Source: Albula goreensis
Lineage: Eukaryota > Chordata > Actinopteri > Albuliformes > Albulidae
Direction: 5' to 3'
DNA length: 64,000 nucleotides
Assembly: GCA_022829145.1 (NCBI GenBank)
Contig: CM040741.1
Span: 51,926,180-51,990,179, forward strand
Shown here: positions 12,966 through 26,196 of the stretch, piece by piece
Layout: each line of letters opens with the position of its first letter
Numbering within the stretch: the first letter of the stretch is position 1
Made by a program: the position numbers and the translations under genes
Notes under the pieces: model-generated
What the model saw: the letters and a program-made list of their open reading frames with translations, nothing else
What the model was told of the DNA's origin: nothing
Databases searched by the model: none

Positions 12966-15900
12966 TACAGCAGACAGCATAGCTTAGTTCCTGCAAAGGA
13001 TAGTTAGCGTGCAGGACTGTCTCATTACACAACTGCAACTCCCAGTTGGTGAGAACCTATGGTCTACCTTCTCCAACTGCTTCTGTCTGCTCATCAGTCA
13101 ATTTCTGGGGGGTGAAGATAGAGGAAAATACCAGCACATTAAAATTTACATTGGAAATAGACTTTAATGAACTTTCTCCTGGTTGAGGAGAGGAGCGGAA
13201 TGAAGAAAGGAGCACAGCTTACCTATGGTGACACTCACAGTTTTCATCATATCCCTTTCTTATCACCCACACTTTCTTTTCTACATGATGGCCACAACCC
13301 TTTCTCCCCAGAAGCTTTGCCCTATTTTGAAAATGGCATTGTATGGCCTGCCTACAAGTGTTGCCAATGTGAAATTGTGTTAAGAGTTTGTCATTTACTT
13401 TTCAGTCATAAAATATGGACTCATAAGAAAAGATCATCCAGTGGACCATTCACAGTAAACAGTACTCGTCACACAGCTGCTTTTGATAAAACAAAACATC
13501 AGTCACACGCACACAAATAAATAGTTTACTCAGGAAACAAGAAAAATGTCATTGCTGCTATCAAGCATATTTTATCTTCTGCACAGATCAGGAAGCACTC
13601 CTTAAGCCTTGGAAGGCCTGCCAGCAGTAAGTCTGCCATTAAGTAAAGAGCTAAAGGGAGATACTTTCTCGTCTCACCGTTAAAAGAGATATCTATCATG
13701 TCCATGGAAGAAACATTTTCCCTAGTGCAATGCATTTTTCTTAGTTGTAGCAGCTGTTTTTAGTGTGATGGAAACAAAAAACATACTCAGTTTTAAAAGC
13801 AGATGAAATATTTCATAAAGTCTGAAGTACAGAGTCAGAGGTACGTTTATGATGTAAAAGTTGTTTTTTTGAAATACAAACATCTTGCAACTCACCTCAG
13901 CCCCTCCTACAACCCACTAGGGGATTCTGATCCACAGTACTGGGACCACAGAAAGCATACCTGTGATTGACCTTAATTACAGACACTGAGTGTAACTGAC
14001 TATGACTGAATTTGAAACTTCTCTGATGTGAAAAGAATTGTGAGTCAGTTACGGATACATGTGGCAGCAGGAGATGTTAGCGGTTTGGTGCACCTGCCCG
14101 TCACTACAGATCATGTCCAATGCAACACCGGATGACAGTGCTCCATTGGCGGAAAAGGAAATCACCCATTCATTGATACCGTTTTACAGTGGAAACCTGA
14201 CAGCTGGCGGTAATGGCTTCTGCCATCAGTCTTGCTCATAATCAACTGTTGCATCTGATGGTTTTTTTTGCAATCGCTTTGTGACAGTTGATGAAATAGG
14301 AAGGGTTTTGGGAAATTGAAATTCTAAGGTTAAGATTTCCCTTGGATTATAGCAAACAGGCAGGTCTTTTCTACACTGAAGGTAGTGTTCAGAACTTGGT
14401 GAGCTTCCTTAAACCTCTGTCAACAGTAAGCATTACATATACTGCTTTTTGTGTGTGTGCCTGTATGACCTTGATAACTGGGGTGTGTTATATGAAGTCA
14501 GAAGCACTTGTAAATAGCAGGTGTGTGGGTTTTTTTAACTTGTTCATTTCTTTGTTGTGGAGCAGAGATTTCTCTGCTGACATCCTGACCCTCATATAGA
14601 AAGTGCCTACTCTGGATGCACATGTAATTCATGTGGCTGGAAATTCCTTACAATCACAAAGCAGGCTGAATTGCCCAAGAAACAACATAAAGGGGTAAGA
14701 GTTCACCCTTTGGATATGAGCAGGGAAAAGAAAAGAAGTACTAGAGAGAAATACCTCACAGGCCATTCAATTACAAGACAGAACAAGTTGAAGGAGAAAG
14801 TAGAGAGACCTTGGTGCAGAGCTGGGTCATGTTTAATCATTGTATCGTACACCTTTAACTTTCAATGTCCTCCCAATTTCAAAGCATTTTCAACATATCA
14901 AGAGTGGGGGAAAATTGTGGAATGGAAAGGACACATTCTATGAAACTACACCTCATTGTCTACAGAGCAAATGTAAACTTTCTGCAAGGTTATGCTTTTC
15001 ATTACTTGCAAAATGTTTTTTTTAGCTCATTTCAAAACACCTTATGCAATAATTTTAAGGGCATCAACATGTTTTTTATGGGAAGAAAGGGTGGTATGAC
15101 CGATACTATTTGTGAATTAAGAGCATGTAGTGAGTTCATGGCTCACAGTGTAAGTCTATACTAAATGCATCCAGATGAGCAAGCAAGTAAAGAATTATTA
15201 GACCGATTATCTATGTTTTAAAGGTGAGCTGTCTTTTTATTTAAAAATAGCATTACATATTGTTTACATTTCAATGTGTTGCATTCTTGAAGAAACTAAT
15301 TTGATGGCAAGTGTTAAAAGATTTGTCAGTAAAGGCCCTTGCTTATGACATATACCCTGTATAAACGACAGTGTAATAGTTATTCAATACTCACATGTTG
15401 GAGTGTATTCAGTGCCATCTGGGCCAATCAGTGGATGTGAATGTTTGTGTTTTTGTGTGTGTGTATTTCTGCGTGTGAGAGAGAGAGGATGTGTATTTAC
15501 AGAGCATGAATGATTCCCACTGATATTTCACCTTAGGTGTTGTTGTTTATTTCCCATTTATGCTTGGAATCTCAGACCTAGTTTCTCAATGTAGAGGCAT
15601 GGCTGCTTATTTTACTAACAACCAAGCTTGTCTTTCTCTTAGGGAAAAAGAAAGGACATTGAAAAGCAATAAACCTAAATTAACCTTAAACCCCAAAAAT
15701 AGTACCTATGAAGAGATATTTATATATGAGTAAAGATGGGACTTGACTTTATGTGTCACTGTTGGCCCCTCAGTGCAATGTATCCACTTTACAACACAAC
15801 TCCTACACATCTGACACTGTACTAAAAACCCAAAATGCAGCCTCATTCATAAAAGTGTCTGCCCTTGCTATATATAGCAGCTCAGTCTGAACAGAACACA

Positions 15901-17404
15901 CACACCTCTGCAGCACCACTTGTCAGCCAACCCACACCCCCTCCACCCTCCCACCCCTGGGCCCTTGCTACTCTTATCTGCCCTTGCTACAGCAGCTTTA
16001 AAGTTAATAAAGAAGTATTAGTCATGTGTCTGCTCACAAAGTCCTACTGTGTCGTACATACTCGCGGGAGAGAGCCCTCTATTCTACAATTCGTTATACT
16101 GGGAGCGTTCTCTGTCTTTCCCACCCCCACCCTTTCTTTTCATGATTTTTCTGTTCTTGTCAGCATTCTTTGTGCTGCGGCCAGTCCTCAACTGTCTGTG
16201 TGCCGCACGTTCGGAGCCTGCCGGGGCAGCGATGCAGTGACAAACGACTCTTAAACTCGGCAGAAAATACAGCACAGGGAGGCGAGCTACGTGAGAGAGA
16301 GAGTGAGGAGGGAGAGCAATGCCTTGCATGTCTGAGAGCCTCACACAAACGACTGCCTTCCTGGAGGGTTTAGCTTGAAAGCAGAGAAAAAGACACAAAG
16401 TGTAACTTGCATGCAGAAGGAAAAGAGAAAAAATAAAAACATTCAGCCATTATTCTGTGATGCCGTTCTGTGGCATCAAGTGATAGCGCCAGAAAAGAGT
16501 CTTGCCTTGTATCTGAACAATGTTTTCAAAAGGTCGCCAGGGGCAAAAATCAGCGTGTGTCTTTTCAGAAAATAAATTTAAATGTGCTAGACATGCACTC
16601 AGGCCCTGCGTCCAACATCTCTCAATTTATGGAGAAGGCATTCAGTATCAATGAAGTACATTGCACAGCTAATAGGAGATTAGAGATTAATGCGCTGTGG
16701 AAATCATTACTCCAAACTAGACAGTTATATATGGTTTAGTACAGAGCTATCTGTCATGCTGTGCAGGTTTCCATTTCCAATGCATTGAACTGGGAGAAAA
16801 GGAATGCCTATACATACTTGAAACTCCAGGTGCATTAATACTGTCAAGGACTGTCATTTGACTCCATGGACTTTTAAAATTACTCTGTTGCAAAGAAAGA
16901 TATACTATTATTCACTCCTGCTACAGGTCGCAAATACATAAAGCTTTGCTGTGAAATAGCATTGATACTATGAACAATGCGAACAACAGCCCCATACAGA
17001 GCTCAGGACATGTATTGAAAGGGAAACATGTCAGATAGCCATGTACCTACAAGGAACTGCAGATTGGTGCACTTAACCGTGGTGGGCAAACCTGGTCCTG
17101 GGATACCAGAGATGTCAGAGAGTTTTTTTATAATGCAATACAACTTTTAAGGACATCACTTTAAATATCATCTAATGCAAAATGTGACTGCAACTTTTTA
17201 TTCTTTCTGGCCAAGTTGTACAATATCCAGATCAACCCTTTTCTTTTTTGTACCATTGGTAATGGGAAAACATTTTAATGAAGTGTTTGCAAGAACACAA
17301 TGTTTTGTTGGAACCTAAAAAAAGTGTTTTAAAAACATTATTTGGCTGGCTGGGTTGTTGGCATAAGCAGCTGATGTGAAATTCAGCTGCATCTAAACAG
17401 GAGC

Positions 17405-17475
17405 TCTAATCTGCCTGTTATTAATCTCCCTGCTCTTTTCTTTTCCATGGGGGAGATTAATCACCTTGCCCCGAG
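17405..17475. promoter_or_regulatory. candidate regulatory element with inverted TAATCT sites
   Basis: ATTAATCTCCC (17420-17430) and its exact complement GGGAGATTAAT (17451-17461) face each other across 20 nt. Both contain a homeodomain-type TAAT core. The surrounding 17340-17560 is free of simple repeats. A role as a homeodomain-bound enhancer is inference. Confidence 0.35.
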
Positions 17476-17794
17476 ACCTGAAACTCAGAGTCATGCGCTG
17501 CGCTGTAACTGAACTTTTCATTATTCTGCTCTGAAGTTGATTAATGTTGTTTTTCCCCCCCTCCCCCGCCCTCCTCTCCACAATATGTTGAGATGCATTA
17601 CGGTCTTCAGATATGGGAGCACATTAACAAACCTAGGATTCATTACTCTAAAAAAACATTATTTAAAAAATAACAATTACTCACCCTAGATAAATTGAAA
17701 ATGAATTTTCAAGAGAAAGGTGATGAAATGACAATTTATTTTATTCCCCTCTTTGGTTGCTGTAAGCCATAGCTACCCATGACTCTTCTGAAGG

Positions 17795-17985
17795 GTGGCG
17801 ACATGCAGCGCGATTGGTTTGATTGATTCGTCTTTGGGCTCGCCATCCCACCGAGAGGTATGGCGTGCCCCAGCGCGGGCAGCTACGCTCTGCGGGTTCG
17901 GCCACAGTGCGTAGGCGGGCCATCCATCACCGGAGTGGGCTGTCACAGGCCCTCTCGGTGATATCGGCAGTTGCGTATTGATGGA
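17795..17985. promoter_or_regulatory. short CpG-dense island inside the intron
   Basis: I count about 18 CpG dinucleotides in roughly 190 nt, against very few per kilobase in the surrounding AT-rich intron. It includes the complementary pair CCGAGAGG and CCTCTCGG about 100 nt apart. No splice-bounded coding exon is evident. It could be an unmethylated regulatory island, an internal promoter, or a recent GC-rich insertion. Function is inferred only. Confidence 0.4.
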
Positions 17986-18242
17986 GCAATGGTCTTTGAG
18001 CACAGTTGGGGCTGGAGCAGTACGAGTGCCATTGATTGGGAGATTTATGGAGTGCTATGACATGGCGGCTCCATTTGGCCTCCCTCTCATACCCCAGAGC
18101 CATGGAGAGGCAGGAAGATCAGTGGAGAATGCAGGCAGGCCAATGGCCCTCCCTGCCAAAGCTCCCGTATATAGAGAAAGGGATATATGTAATGCTGAAT
18201 CTTGGTATATGTTACGTATAGATGTGATACAAATAACAAATG

Positions 18243-18279
18243 AATAATATAATATAATATAATATAATATAATATAATC
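18243..18279. repeat. (ATAAT)n pentanucleotide microsatellite
   Basis: About seven near-perfect ATAAT units. Confidence 0.95.
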
Positions 18280-18457
18280 CAGTAAGACATAATGGCCTGT
18301 GAATGTTGCAACTCTTGTCTCCAGCCACAGTTTCTCCAGTGAATGGAAGTTTATATTTTCTTGCTAAATTTAACAACAACATAATTACTACTTACTATGT
18401 TTTTTCAATATTGGTATGGTGGCTGGGTGTACATACGTCAATACAGCATGGACAAAA

Positions 18458-18606
18458 TTCAGTTCAGTTCGATTCAATTATATTCATGTCATGCTGTTAC
18501 CGAGGACTTAGTCACAAAGCAGTTTTACATATATCCTGGGTCTGAGACCTCCCATTCCCTCTTCCTCTGAGCAAGCCTGTGGTGACAGTAGCAAAGAAAA
18601 ACTCAT
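18458..18606 (+). repeat. fish-type interspersed repeat fragment
   Basis: The order of words GATTCAATTATATTCATG, TCACAAAGCAGTTTTACA, GAGCAAGCCTG and GACAGTAGCAAAGAAAAACTC matches a repeat family I recognise as abundant in teleost genomes. The copy is diverged. It may extend to about 18790. Confidence 0.6.
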
Positions 18607-19083
18607 TGGCTAACTAGCAGACCCCTTAGGGGGGAGCCCATCTGCTTGGGGCCAGCACCAAGTTGAGCTAATGAGTTAAATAGTTTAGTGTTATCTGTCT
18701 GGTCAGTAAAGGCAGGCAAGAAAGTCCAGTTTCAGGCATGGATGGGCAGGAGAGCTGTAGCAGAAAGGCAAGCAACTCTTCCAGGTCATTAAGGTGTGGC
18801 CATATATTTTTATTTTAATTTTTTTTTTTAAAACTCACTTTAATATTACACATCTTTAGTATGTTCATGGTAAACCACAGAGTGAAAGTTCATGTATATG
18901 AGTTCCTCTGAACTCAAAATAAATTCATAATAAAATCTCATGCATTTTGAAACCATGCCAAACAAAATCCTGGTGTCCATTTGGATCCTGTAAAGCCTCT
19001 AAGTAAACTACTCCAGAGGTGCCTGCTAACTGATTGACTGCTAATAATAATAATAGTTATTATCTATCTGTCTGTCTGCCTGG

Positions 19084-19131
19084 GGGTTTTGCTTGTTAAT
19101 CAAGCAAAACCACTTGTTTTGCTTGATTAAC
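19084..19131. repeat. three-part inverted repeat
   Basis: GTTAATCAAGCAAAAC (19095-19110) and its perfect complement (19116-19131) are separated by 5 nt. The preceding GGTTTTGCTTG (19084-19094) is also complementary to the middle arm, so two alternative hairpins are possible. A 14-nt copy of the middle arm recurs at 19530-19543. Confidence 0.85.
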
Positions 19132-20682
19132 TATTGTGCAGTTAATAGGCAAAGTCATCCGGACCACACAGCTGTTAGTTGCCTTATTCCCTTTCTCATA
19201 ATTGTTTCCCTTGTGGTTCTTTGTCATATGTCAAACAAAAATATTTAAATGATATTTTTAAGTACATTTTACAATATTTTTAAAGTTGTTTAATCATTTC
19301 AAGGACAGAGCTTTTAACTTTGAGGTAAAATCTCAAGTAAATGTGTACAGCATGCACCTCTCTGTATACTATAACAATAACCCAGCTGTAAACAATCGTC
19401 TAATAAAGTCAATAATCAGTGGATCTACGAAGAAATGTTGCACAATTGTTCCATAACCAGAAAGATAAATTAGCAGCAGATCAGCAGTCAAATGGTGCCG
19501 ATGAATCAGCTCATTTGCTGGGTCATTGCTAATCAAGCAAAACAAATTGGAGTGGGTCAGTTTAATCATAGAGGTTGGGATTAGTGCCTCTCCTATTGCA
19601 AGTTCCTGTCACTTTATGCTGCCAAATGATTTTTAACGTGACACATCAGCAGCCATTCAGGCCAGCCAGGATAGCTTGTAAGGGTTATTGATTCCACAGT
19701 AATATAATCATAAGAAAAAAAAAAAGACAGAATGTGCTTATAACTCATATTTATTAATACAAAAAACAGACCTCTACACTATCACAACTATCACACGAAT
19801 ATCGCTGATAGGTTTCGTCTTTTGATGATTAGTTGATAAATAGCATAGCTAATTCCATTAAAGCAGAGGGGACGGGAAGGGAGAAGACAATTTCACAAGG
19901 TGGATGGGATGGTTGTGGTCAAGATTATTTTCAAGGCAGATGGAATCCCCCCACTTCCCTCCTCAACTCGAGTCCTGGCTATGCATCTTGTGATATCACT
20001 GCACTGTAGTTGCTTTATGCCCCCTTTCTTCACACCACAGTTCACAAGTGAGGAACACATCTAATGTACATCTGGACACCTGATTGGTCAGAGTGGGTCC
20101 CTGGTGGTCAGTTACACATCACCCAGTTAGCTGCAAGTCATATCTACCCAGGCATGGTTGGATTCAGCATCAGTCTGTGGAAAAGATCCACACACTTGGA
20201 ACAACAATAAATGACTGGCATCTCAAAATCAGAAAAAAACCTCAAAGACTAAAATTGTAGTAATATTTGTAGCCTAGCCTACTTAAAGGTCAAAACAGAC
20301 GTAATATTTGACAAAGCAAATAGGACATTACTCCTCTCTTGTGATGCTGTTAGTGCCCTGTGGGGCAATATTATGTGAGAGTGAGTTTGTGTGCCACATT
20401 TTCAGTCAAGCAGTGCAGTGCTGTCCTTTGTTTCCACATTGAAATGGAGATTTATCAAGCAGTGGTCATGCAGATTCAACTCTGTGCTTACGGAGAAACA
20501 TTCATTGCTTTTGCCTTGATGTCATTTATTCCCAGTATCTATATTCTGTAAGGAATTTCCCACCTCAATCGATTAACGTCTGAATTTAAATGCCAGAGCT
20601 TCTTCAAAAGCGCCCCCTCTTACAACAGGGACACAATTAAGTAGTCTATAAATGAACAAACCTTCAAAGTGGCCCCTCTGTG

Positions 20683-20684
20683 CC

Positions 20685-20717
<33 letters not shown>

Positions 20718-20719
20718 CC
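20683..20719. repeat. (CT)n microsatellite
   Basis: Imperfect CT run followed by CCCT and ACCT units. Confidence 0.9.
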
Positions 20720-21146
20720 TCCCTACCTACCTACCAGGTGCCCTAAACCTAGAAGCTAAAATTCCATTCACTAATTACCTTATTCAAAGATGCTCTGTTT
20801 TTTGATAACACATTAAGGAAGATCCACAAGGTCTACCTTCTGAAAATCAGAACTATTTATTTATATCAGCAAACTGATGTGGGTATGCCCTCCTGAGGGA
20901 TTTTCAATGGCTCTCAACTGTTTCCAGGCTACTCAACTGCAGCAGTTACAGTCCAATGATACTGTCAGCCTACTGAACCAGGGCCTGCTAGCTCTTTCAG
21001 TATGTTAACCCCTGTGTTCAGGAGCCACACAGCATCATTGGTTGCCCCCCCTCCCCACCATCACAGCAGTTTCTCTCTTTTAATCTCTTGCTATCACACT
21101 CCCTCTTGCTATCTTTCTCGCACACATGTGCACACATGCTCTCTGT

Positions 21147-21148
<2 letters not shown>

Positions 21149-21228
<80 letters not shown>

Positions 21229-21240
21229 ACACACACACAA
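21149..21240. repeat. (CA)n microsatellite
   Basis: About 45 CA units with one TA interruption near 21224. Confidence 0.95.
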
Positions 21241-21324
21241 ACAGCAGTCCTCATCAGATAAGGAATTTTCTCCCAACAATACAACTGTCCTGATTAGTGA
21301 AAAGCAAGCAAAATGGATTTCAAA

Positions 21325-21325
<1 letters not shown>

Positions 21326-21402
<77 letters not shown>
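21326..21402. repeat. (GA)n microsatellite
   Basis: About 37 GA units, only about 85 nt from the preceding (CA)n tract. Confidence 0.95.
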
Positions 21403-21404
<2 letters not shown>

Positions 21405-21601
21405 AGATTACTGACCAGACTATTATATTATAAAGTTATAATCATAATGTCATCTGCTTCTTATTCACAAAAACAGTTTCATCTTTCATGTGCATTCAAC
21501 AAATGTCTGCTCACTTTTTGCCTTTATGCTACAACATACCTATACGTTCTCACTTTTGTCACTACCATCAGTGATGTTACTCGGCTAAAAAGACTGACAT
21601 C

Positions 21602-21785
21602 TCCATCTTTACCCACCAAAATCAAAGATGTTATTCAAGTGTACAGATCACTGTCCTCAGCTTTATCCACACACATCAGTTGCTATCAAAGCACTCATAT
21701 TTACCTTCAGACATCAAAGATGTTATTCTGTTCAGATCAAAATCCTCAACTTTACCTACGAACACAACCTCTCGAACAGTGTCTG
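21602..21785. repeat. two-unit tandem duplication, period about 92 nt
   Basis: ATCAAAGATGTTATT at 21621 recurs at 21713, with similar flanks in both units (TTTACC before; CAGATCA, then TCCTCA and CTTTA after). The units are diverged, so the duplication is not recent. Confidence 0.7.
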
Positions 21786-24700
21786 AGATCTGAGCAATGC
21801 ACAGCCATATCTCTTCGTAAACATTTTCATGCTGTCTCCCCTGCTTTCTTCATGCAAAACATTTCTGTATCATTAATATTCTAATACACAAAAGTACTCT
21901 ATATCCAAACAGAGTTTAACCTTTTTTTGTAAAGTAGAAACAAATGAGTTCTTTAAAGTATTTATTAACATTTTGAATTTCATTTTCCAGATATTCAGCA
22001 ATTCACTCTTTAAATCTGTCTCTTGTGGGAATGTTTTCATGAGTAATTATCTATTGTCGAGTTTGTACTGAAATATTTATTAAGTGCTAATGAATGCATT
22101 ATTTAGTTTCTGGGAGGAATAAAACAATTCCACAGCAAAGAGATTAATTTTTAGTTAATTAAATAGTTCTTTTTGTGTTTGCCTCATTGGTTGTGAGTTT
22201 CAAGAGTTGATTAACAGCTATTCAGTGTATTTAAATATTTTCTCTCTTAAATACGCATTTTCATGAAAGTACTATTTTCAAGTGTTTATTCTGCCAACTT
22301 TTAGTCTTTGAAGTTTTAAGTCATTCAAGTTGTGTGAAGGAAGTAAAGCAGCTATGAGTTCAGTGATAAACCAATAAGACTGATTGCTCATCAGATCAAG
22401 TACTAATGCTACAGGCTGCCATCTTTTGAAGCCCTGAAGGCACCCACTTCATATTCAATGTGCTGGTCTACTATTTCTACAGCTTTAGCTATGAAGTACT
22501 TCCTTATTATATTTATCAGCATGCTTGTACATAATATAAAAACAGGACATAATAAATGCTGCCAACACTGAATGCTGAAAAGGTTATTTTCTAATTATTA
22601 ATTTTATTTGGACTCTTCACCACACTTCCTTAGCTCACATTTCACAGATCCTTCATTAGGTCCTATTTTAATCAATGATTGCTCGGTACTCTTTTATTTA
22701 CTTTAAAGTTATTGTGGTGACAGCAATAGGAATCTGAACCTTGTGGGGAACCAGTCAAGTCCAATGCCATAGGCAATGGAAGCAAATCTTTAGTTGTTAG
22801 AGCTAATCCTCAAAGATCCCACTTACATGACTGAATATGGCTGCTTGATTAGAGAGAGGTGTGCCCTGTTCATAACAATTCAATCCACTTCTTATTACCT
22901 CATTATTCTTGAGTTTTTAGTTGCAGTAACCAGGCAGCCACACTATTTGGCACAAAGAATATAGGCAGCACCAGGCGATGTCGACATTTGACAAAAATGG
23001 CTTTATTCTGGCCTGACATATACTATTGGCAATTTGTATGTATAGTCTTTTCCAGATGCTTGTTGTGTATTTTAGCTACACTTATTTTATCTATCCCAGT
23101 CAGAAAAATAAAGAATCAAAGTGGCCTTTATAAAAGAAGAACAACAAATAGAAAAACTGAAAAGAATTCACAAACATATCCACTGATCCATATTCATTTG
23201 TTTATGACGGGTCCTGAATGAGTCTTCGCCAAACTGACAGTTGTATTAGGGAAGAGAGATTAGAAATGTTTGCATTCCAAAGAATCGCTGGCGAGTGTTC
23301 CCGGCCCCAAACAACGGCACCCCAATCCCGCCGAGATCCCCGGCAGCCGGCGAAAATGCCACAAATTGGCCAGGCAACTAGCAGTGGCCCTTTTCACGAA
23401 AATGAGTTGCAGCTGAGACAAATGTCTCTATCCTAAATGCTATGTGCCAGGTTTCCCCTCATTTTTCAATCAATTTGGCACATGTTTCTGCCCTGAAATG
23501 AAACCACTAATGAAATCAATTAATCACGTCAAAATGGCCGAGTGGTATGAAAGGGTTACAGTTTTAAGAAATAACAAATGGAATAATGATCAGGTCCTTA
23601 AAAAAACTGTCCTGCAGCCATGCTAATATTTGGATGGCTGAATAATAGAAGAAAAGCATATCAACTCACATGTCAGTGCTTGCTATTGCCATGTGTCCTA
23701 ATCCTCACAGATATTGAGGTCAGGGGCTGAGTGAATTTTATTCCTCAAAAGAAATAGAAATAAAATCCATGCATTTCATATATGATCACTCAAGTCAGAA
23801 AAAAGTGTTTTTTTGGGGAAGTTGATTATTTTGAAGTGAGTGCAATCAGAAGGACATTTATCCTTTTATAGAAAACCCTCACTGTGGAAGCAACTGAGTA
23901 AAATATTACGAACATTTGACATCCATGTTAATTCAGTGTAATTAGCCCATGCAGTGCTACTAATCACATAAAAGGCAAAGATAAACCCCAGGGAGCACTT
24001 GGCTGGATGTACTGTGTGTTGTAAATTGGCCTTTAAGGGCCATTTACTTGATGACTGCTTGGTGCTTCCAACTGCACATTCTCCTTAGAATTGATATTCA
24101 AATACCATTTTTCACTCCATAGGCATGTCCTAGAAAACTAAATAAATACAATTTCGTACTGAAATTAGTATTCCTTTTTGGAAAAAAGTCTCTTAAGTTT
24201 AAGATTTGGCAAAAGAAGATCGATCAACACGCAATAAAAACTGTACCACCTACAATCAAACCAATTAAGCCAAATTTACATGGAAGGTTTTTAAAATGTA
24301 TACATTTTTACAAAGATTGACATACTTCAACAAATGGCCTTCCATACAGCCACAAGTTTAAGTCAGATGTTTACAAATTTCGGCATTTGAAAAGCTGTAT
24401 ACATTTGGGGATGACAAAAATTACAATACTGTTCAGACATCGATGCCTTTATGAATTGCATCTTAAAAATTGACTCATTAAAAAGAATTTATACATTTTT
24501 GTAATCCTCCATGGAATGGTTTCACTCTAATTTCAAATCTGCAAATCTGACATATTCTTCCAAGCCATTATGTGCATTTAGATTTGAACTTCAAGGCATT
24601 CCATTCAGGGCGCCTACCAAATGAGAACCATGCTAATTACAACCATTCTGTCTCATGAAATGCACTGACGACCAGTCCTGCTTAAGTAGGCGGGGAAAAG

Positions 24701-26196
24701 GGACTGGCTAGATGTATGACATTAGAACCGTAATAAGAATGGCCCTCGTCTAATGAATAGCAACTGACCATGCTAATTTATTGTTAGCTAATCAACTCTG
24801 AATTAGATGTAAACCATGAGGGACCACATAAATGCACAATGAGAATTGATAAATGAAGTTGAATTTAACTGCTTGATTAATGTTTGTGGTCCATTGAGAA
24901 TTTTGAATGGCAAAATTCACTGGCAGTGGCAATGATCTTCTTAATGAATTCAGTGTCAAAGCAGGTAGGGTCTATTGTGTGTTTAACCTTTGTAATCTGA
25001 CATTAAATAACCTTTCCAGAGCTATTGACTGGAGCAACAATGACTGCAGTCAGAGATCTGCCATGTTAAATAACACAACTATTACATTCTGTAGGATTAT
25101 GGTAAAGTCTTGTGCAAAATGTAGCAAAAGAGCCCTGGGCAAAGCTAACATGGCAAGGGTTGGCTCAGCCTCTTTCCTAATCAAAGCTGTTTTGATTAAC
25201 AGCTTTTTTTTTAAAGCAACTTTTGATTTTTGATGGCATACATTGCTTGAGCTCTGAATACTGTGATACATAACCATATGATACGTAGGATATAAGATAT
25301 TTAACATTTGTTTTAAGGACAAAAACAGAGGTCTGAATGTAATCTTTGTATTTGTGTTCTGGCAAAATGAACAAAGAAAACCAGCTAAAATTAACCTATG
25401 CAAGCTCTGTATACACAGTAAAATATCCAGTGTTAATTGTGTCCAATACGGATTCATTGAATTCGTATACAGACTGATATGGTTGAATTAACACTGTACA
25501 TTTTATTGTGTACTTACTGGAGCATAAATTGTCTGTTCATGCTCATTCACCCAAAATCACTGGTTTGCAAACAACAACGTGTATTAAAAACCAAAGTGCT
25601 GTTCAGAGGAAAAGCAAAGAGCATTAATGATACTCACCACCCACTGCATGACAAGCTTGAAAAGCTCACCTTTAAGAAACACAACACTACTCTGGTGGAA
25701 GGCAATTTACATCAAAAGAAGCTTTTTACCTGAGAGTGATAAAAATTAATTGTGTCACAGTTTGTGTGGACATGATAAAAGACCTCACGTAACAGGAGTC
25801 TGGTTTAAATAGCGGCCTCAGTCCTAGAAAAGCCTTTTGTTTTCAGAGAGAAAATCCAGTATTGGATCAGCAAGAGATCATGGCTGGTCAAAATCCTCAA
25901 TATGCTGCTCAACGTCAATAGAAGTACATGTGTGGCTATGAATACCCTCTAACTCATTCCATTCTGTTTGCTGTTTCATCATTATTATTTGGTATTTTTA
26001 TTAAAATAACCCCTACCTTCAGCGTTATTATTTGGTAGTTATTATATACATTTGGAGTAAGCCACAAAATGGCTTCCTCACTAATCTTTAGCTGAAAGCC
26101 TGACACTCTGGTCAAGTGGTGTGTACCAACAGTTGGGACATTACTGGCACCGCATTGTCACTGATGTACAGGTTGTTCTCATCTCTCTGCACCTAC

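Larger units (their letters stand above)
1..26196 (-). other. start of the downstream intron, at least 26 kb
   Basis: No astrotactin exon could be recognised here after searching the minus strand for the segment that should follow VTEDPGDVR. The stretch holds the minisatellite, microsatellites, LTR-like pair, CpG-dense island, hairpin and fish-type repeats listed separately. Sub-stretches 700-3550, 3650-6050, 13000-17330 and 22000-26190 are AT-rich with no gene that I can support. Confidence 0.65.

Noticed and set aside
17741-18003. Minus-strand open frames over the CpG-dense island
   Set aside because: CpG-rich sequence tends to lack stops. No family motif or credible splice sites were seen.
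21018-21884. Open frames of 88 and 195 codons on the two strands
   Set aside because: They run through (CA)n and (GA)n tracts. The rest shows no family motif and includes a diverged tandem duplication.
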